A stretch of 64,000 nt of DNA, taken from Zopfochytrium polystomum. Its lineage: Eukaryota > Chytridiomycota > Chytridiomycetes > Chytridiales > Chytridiaceae. This document shows positions 63,854-64,000 of this stretch, one piece after another; the stretch's first letter is position 1, and the number at the start of each line of letters is the position of its first letter. The position numbers and the translations under genes are program-made. The stretch is taken from NCBI GenBank assembly GCA_025765615.1, contig JAIVFJ010000262.1, positions 21,531 to 85,530 of the forward strand, in the 5' to 3' direction. The notes beneath the pieces were generated by a model, which ran no database searches, was not told the origin of the DNA, and worked only from the letters and a program-made list of their open reading frames with translations.

Positions 63854-64000
63854 TCACTCTTCCTTTAGATACTCAATATACTCTTTCTTTATTTTCACAT
63901 TTTTTCTCACTTTTAAACTTGCTTTTACTTTGTTTCGTTTCAGTTTAATCCTTGTTACTCTTTCATACATCAAAATTTCATCAATACTTCCAAACTTCTT
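63854..64000 (-). CDS. F-box-like family protein, C-terminal part (runs off the window)
   Basis: The minus frame entering at 64000 reads KKFGSIDEILMYERVTRIKL, the family GSIDEKL motif, followed by a Lys-rich tail ending YIEYLKEE at a TGA at 63854. The start and any zinc finger lie beyond the window. The hairpin at 63789-63827 follows at the usual distance, which shows the tandem array continues to the right. Confidence 0.62.
   Translation of the reverse strand, partial: KKFGSIDEILMYERVTRIKLKRNKVKASLKVRKNVKIKKEYIEYLKEE

Larger units (their letters stand above)
46039..64000. mobile_element. Endogenous giant-virus-like element (left part; right end outside the window)
   Basis: From 46,039 the sequence is AT-rich, mostly free of microsatellites, intron-less and coded almost wholly on the minus strand. 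It carries families typical of nucleocytoplasmic large DNA viruses: MSV199/T5orf172-type protein, PrimPol-D5 primase-helicase and paralogues, zinc-finger plus F-box-like and RING genes. It also has hairpins after stop codons and AAAATTGA-like promoters as in Mimiviridae. No capsid, packaging ATPase or polymerase gene is in the window, so family placement is open; a virus-derived plasmid or polinton-like virus remains possible. Confidence 0.75.

Overview
The window joins two very different DNAs. Positions 1 to about 46,038 look like a GC-rich eukaryotic chromosome: genes with short GT-AG introns, polyalanine and polyglutamine tracts, many (GA)n, (CA)n and (CTGT)n runs, and nuclear-type tRNA genes. 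The genes (a DHA1-type MFS exporter, a GH51 arabinofuranosidase, an FAD monooxygenase, a laccase relic, several secreted proteins) fit a plant-matter-degrading fungus. A zoosporic or other early-diverging fungus is plausible, but this is inference and no marker gene proves it. From 46,039 to the window end the DNA is AT-rich, densely coded, almost all on the minus strand, intron-less, and resembles nucleocytoplasmic large DNA virus (giant virus) sequence. I read it as the left part of an endogenous giant-virus-like element.

Host layout: MFS transporter (231-2144), relic of a secreted-protein gene (about 3.1-3.5 kb), GH51 enzyme with a 25-base micro-exon (4114-6342), intact secreted paralogue of the relic (8768-9523), ankyrin protein (10296-11162), FAD monooxygenase (12019-13477), uncharacterised secreted protein (14372-16136), coiled-coil protein with a cyclase-like but apparently inactive domain (17692-21573), tRNA-Pro, a large RRM/polyQ RNA-binding protein (23049-26832), a four-exon membrane protein (27900-29774), a secreted protein (35182-36957), and a ricin-lectin membrane protein (about 40.4-41.8 kb). 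Between 30 and 46 kb the host DNA is mostly decayed: broken coding blocks, a laccase tail, a Ty1/copia fragment and scattered tRNA genes (His, Leu, a tRNA-Thr-like gene, Gly, and a truncated Arg).

Junction: a tRNA-Arg(ACG) gene runs normally from 45,981 to its T-loop and is then replaced by AT-rich DNA. The first 2.16 kb beyond it is bounded by a perfect 31-bp inverted repeat and contains a GC-rich island with about eight 33-bp repeats. A large imperfect palindrome lies at 48,186-48,249.

Element block 1 (48.3-55.3 kb) holds an MSV199/T5orf172-like (GIY-YIG) gene, two iteron-like arrays of 21-bp repeats, a PrimPol/D5 primase-helicase in several frames, one small divergent gene, and two further D5-type paralogues, one with a ruined Walker A. 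Block 2 (55.3-64 kb) is a tandem array of small genes. Most belong to a family with an N-terminal C-x13-C-x10-C-x2-H zinc-finger-like motif, an F-box-like helix and a GSIDEK motif; one member carries a RING-H2 finger instead. Almost every gene is followed, usually 13-26 nt past its stop, by a hairpin with a T-tract. Next come a CACGTG box, a TTGGCGG box and an AAAATTGA/AAAACTGA element resembling the mimivirus early promoter. The hairpins covary and pair fully only as minus-strand RNA (A-C mismatches on the plus strand are G-U on the minus), which fits a 3'-end signal.

Many genes in both host and element are split by single-base shifts, mostly in short homopolymer runs. This may mean unpolished long-read assembly rather than decay, so apparent pseudogenes should be judged cautiously.
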